From Treponema sp. (lineage in GTDB: Bacteria; Spirochaetota; Spirochaetia; Treponematales; Breznakiellaceae), in assembly GCA_031275535.1 (NCBI GenBank), contig JAISOR010000086.1, positions 1 through 6,998 of the forward strand: 6,998 nt of DNA. Reading direction: 5' to 3'. A program made the position numbers and the translations under genes. Below are positions 5,545 to 6,998 of the stretch, in pieces. The notes below the pieces were generated by a model that worked only from the letters and a program-made list of their open reading frames with translations, was not told where the DNA came from and did no database searches. Numbering within the stretch: position 1 is the stretch's first letter; the number at the start of each line of letters is the position of its first letter.

Positions 5545-5550
5545 CTCCTT
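5545..5550 (-). promoter_or_regulatory. Ribosome binding site of floA
   Basis: A perfect AAGGAG sits 6 nt upstream of the floA ATG. It is the best Shine-Dalgarno match in the window and stands out against the missing one at lipA. A nearer ATG (overlapping GTATG) runs straight into TAA and is not used. Confidence 0.85.
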
Positions 5551-5564
5551 ATAGACAGATTCAA

Positions 5565-6998
5565 TTATACCGGCCGCACTACTATTCTGTTTCCGCGGAC
5601 CCGGATTACCTTAAGCGCTTTACCCTGTTCGATAAAAGAGCCGTCCCCTTCCACCGTATACAGGCGGCCCTCAATTTCAGCCTTCCCCGAGGGCCGCAGG
5701 GTTGATGCGGCAATGCCGGCCTTGCCAAGCAGGGCCGCATAATCCTCTTCCTCCTCGGCCCGGAGATCCTGAACCGCCGCCGGGGCGGAGGAAGGGGCCG
5801 CCGATTCGGGATCGGGCCCTCCGGCGGTTCCGGTTATCCGGGTCTTTAGGGTAAGGCCGTCGAATAATTTTATCTTTGGGCCCAAAAGGGCTATAACGGC
5901 GATCCCCGTAATGGCGGCGATTATTCCTATGGCCACCACCACCGCGTTCCGGCCCAGGAGGCCCCATTCCCAGTCGAACCGGGGAATCACAAAATCCTGC
6001 ATGGAAAGGATGAGGGAGACGCCTATCAGGATGAAGCCGGAAATGCCGGCCAGGCCGAAGCCGGGGAGTATAAAGATCTCCACCGCCAGGAGGCCCAGCC
6101 CGGCAAGGAAGAGGATCATCTCCAGGGAGCCGACCCTGCCCAGAAGGGCGCTGGACCCGAATACCGCCAGAAACGCCACCACCGCCACGGTTCCGGGGAT
6201 GCCGAAGCCGGGGGTGTTGATCTCCAGGAACACCATCACCAGCCCAAGGATGATAAGGAGCGCCTGAACCGGGGCGGAGGTGAGCAGGGTAATCAGCATA
6301 TCCGCAATGCTGGGATCGCTTTCGCCGATGATCTCCCCCGCTCCCAGGGCGGCCAAAAGCGCATCCCGGTCATTGGCAATCCCATGGGCCAGGCCGAACC
6401 GGGCGGCCTCTCCGGCGGTTAAAGAAAGCAGTTTTCCCTTGGGGGAAATCACGGCGATCCGTTCCGGCCCCCGGCCCTCCCGCTCGAACCGTTCCAGTTC
6501 TTCCAGGGTAAGCACCTGCGTTTGGCCGTCCACCAGGGCCTCCCATAACTCCACGTCCAGGTCTACCATGGCCAGGGCGATCCCCACGGGGTACCCGTTC
6601 CGTTCCGCCAGGGCCGCCATTTGGGACCGTACTGCGGCAACGGTCTTTTCCCCCGTGGCCTCGGAGGAGCCGTCGACCCCTACCGTAACCGGGGCGGCGG
6701 CGCCCATGGAGGTCCCCTGGGCCATATAAATTTCCTGGCAGGACAGGGCAATAAGGGCTCCCGCGGACCAGCTTACCCCCATGGAGGCCTCGCTGTTGTG
6801 TATCCAGGCGATGGTCCTGGCGTTCCGAATGGACATAATAAAGGAAGTGATCTGCAGGGCCGAATCCACCCGCCCGCCAAAGGTATCAATCTCAAAAATG
6901 ATAAAGGCCGCCCCCTGGTTCAGGGCTTCCCGGGCCTCCCGGCGGACAAAACTTACCAGGGAAGCCTCTATATCCCCCCGGACCGGGATTATCCAAAC
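5565..6998 (-). CDS. NfeD-family membrane serine protease, partner of FloA (5' end outside window)
   Basis: The gene enters from the right edge; 477 codons are visible and the signal peptide and start are missing. The first visible residues ([17 protein letters not shown], then [13 protein letters not shown] at 35-47) open a ClpP-like protease domain of the NfeD class. The likely nucleophile is Ser78 in WSAGALIAL, with Lys118 in EKTVAAV as partner, 40 residues apart, as in the Ser-Lys dyad of Pyrococcus 1510-N. The APGT-like [11 protein letters not shown] (93-103) and AMVD (143-146) motifs also fit. Five hydrophobic segments follow (about 244-262, 268-286, 292-311, 315-333, 352-372), with the typical [11 protein letters not shown] and [13 protein letters not shown] turns, an acidic linker, and the C-terminal NfeD OB-fold (about 421-477, [20 protein letters not shown]). 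This is the long YqeZ-type NfeD that pairs with FloA. A GTG at 6869 is not the start, since coding continues upstream. Confidence 0.95.
   Translation of the reverse strand, partial: VWIIPVRGDIEASLVSFVRREAREALNQGAAFIIFEIDTFGGRVDSALQITSFIMSIRNARTIAWIHNSEASMGVSWSAGALIALSCQEIYMAQGTSMGAAAPVTVGVDGSSEATGEKTVAAVRSQMAALAERNGYPVGIALAMVDLDVELWEALVDGQTQVLTLEELERFEREGRGPERIAVISPKGKLLSLTAGEAARFGLAHGIANDRDALLAALGAGEIIGESDPSIADMLITLLTSAPVQALLIILGLVMVFLEINTPGFGIPGTVAVVAFLAVFGSSALLGRVGSLEMILFLAGLGLLAVEIFILPGFGLAGISGFILIGVSLILSMQDFVIPRFDWEWGLLGRNAVVVAIGIIAAITGIAVIALLGPKIKLFDGLTLKTRITGTAGGPDPESAAPSSAPAAVQDLRAEEEEDYAALLGKAGIAASTLRPSGKAEIEGRLYTVEGDGSFIEQGKALKVIRVRGNRIVVRPV

Noticed and set aside
4642..5742. 366-residue open frame on the plus strand opposite floA
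   Set aside because: Antisense shadow of floA and the end of the NfeD gene, with no recognisable motif.

Overview
All eight protein-coding genes I can support lie on the minus strand, so the window reads from right to left. The DNA is GC-rich with strong C/G bias at third codon positions, which opens long false reading frames on the opposite strand. The gene families and the style of the uncharacterised proteins (an RHS/YD-like exported protein, a small protein ending in an ILGPPKG-type tail) suggest a spirochaete, possibly a Treponema of the termite-gut group. This placement is an inference from recall, not from any search.

Right-hand block (6998 to 4059): a membrane-organising operon. It starts with an NfeD-family membrane protein with a ClpP-like serine protease domain, whose 5' end is cut off by the window edge. 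Next comes a complete flotillin-like protein FloA, then a small single-pass membrane protein with a proline-rich tail that I do not recognise. The three are tightly packed (26-nt gap, then 1-nt gap). The nfeD-floA pairing matches the yqeZ-yqfA operon of Bacillus subtilis.

Middle (about 4058 to 3578): 480 bases with no convincing gene, but with much structure. It holds a C-free purine-rich stretch closed by a 7-bp stem, several short perfect hairpins, and a 120-bp element bounded by a perfect 13-bp inverted repeat, with nested alternative stems and an internal direct repeat.

Left-hand block (3577 to 206): a lipoylation operon. Lipoyl synthase LipA is followed by a 92-residue gene with a GTG start that overlaps lipA by 11 nt, then by a lipoate-protein ligase catalytic subunit 3 nt further on. 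The 92-residue product looks like the accessory (C-terminal) domain of lipoate ligase carried as a separate subunit, as in Thermoplasma LplA/LplB. Together they would activate octanoate or lipoate and attach it to carrier proteins such as glycine-cleavage H protein or 2-oxoacid dehydrogenase E2; LipA would insert the two sulfurs. Two uncharacterised genes follow: an exported protein with RHS/YD-like repeats and a 98-residue protein whose start overlaps the previous stop. A strong intrinsic terminator at 58 to 26 closes the unit, about 150 nt beyond the last stop codon.
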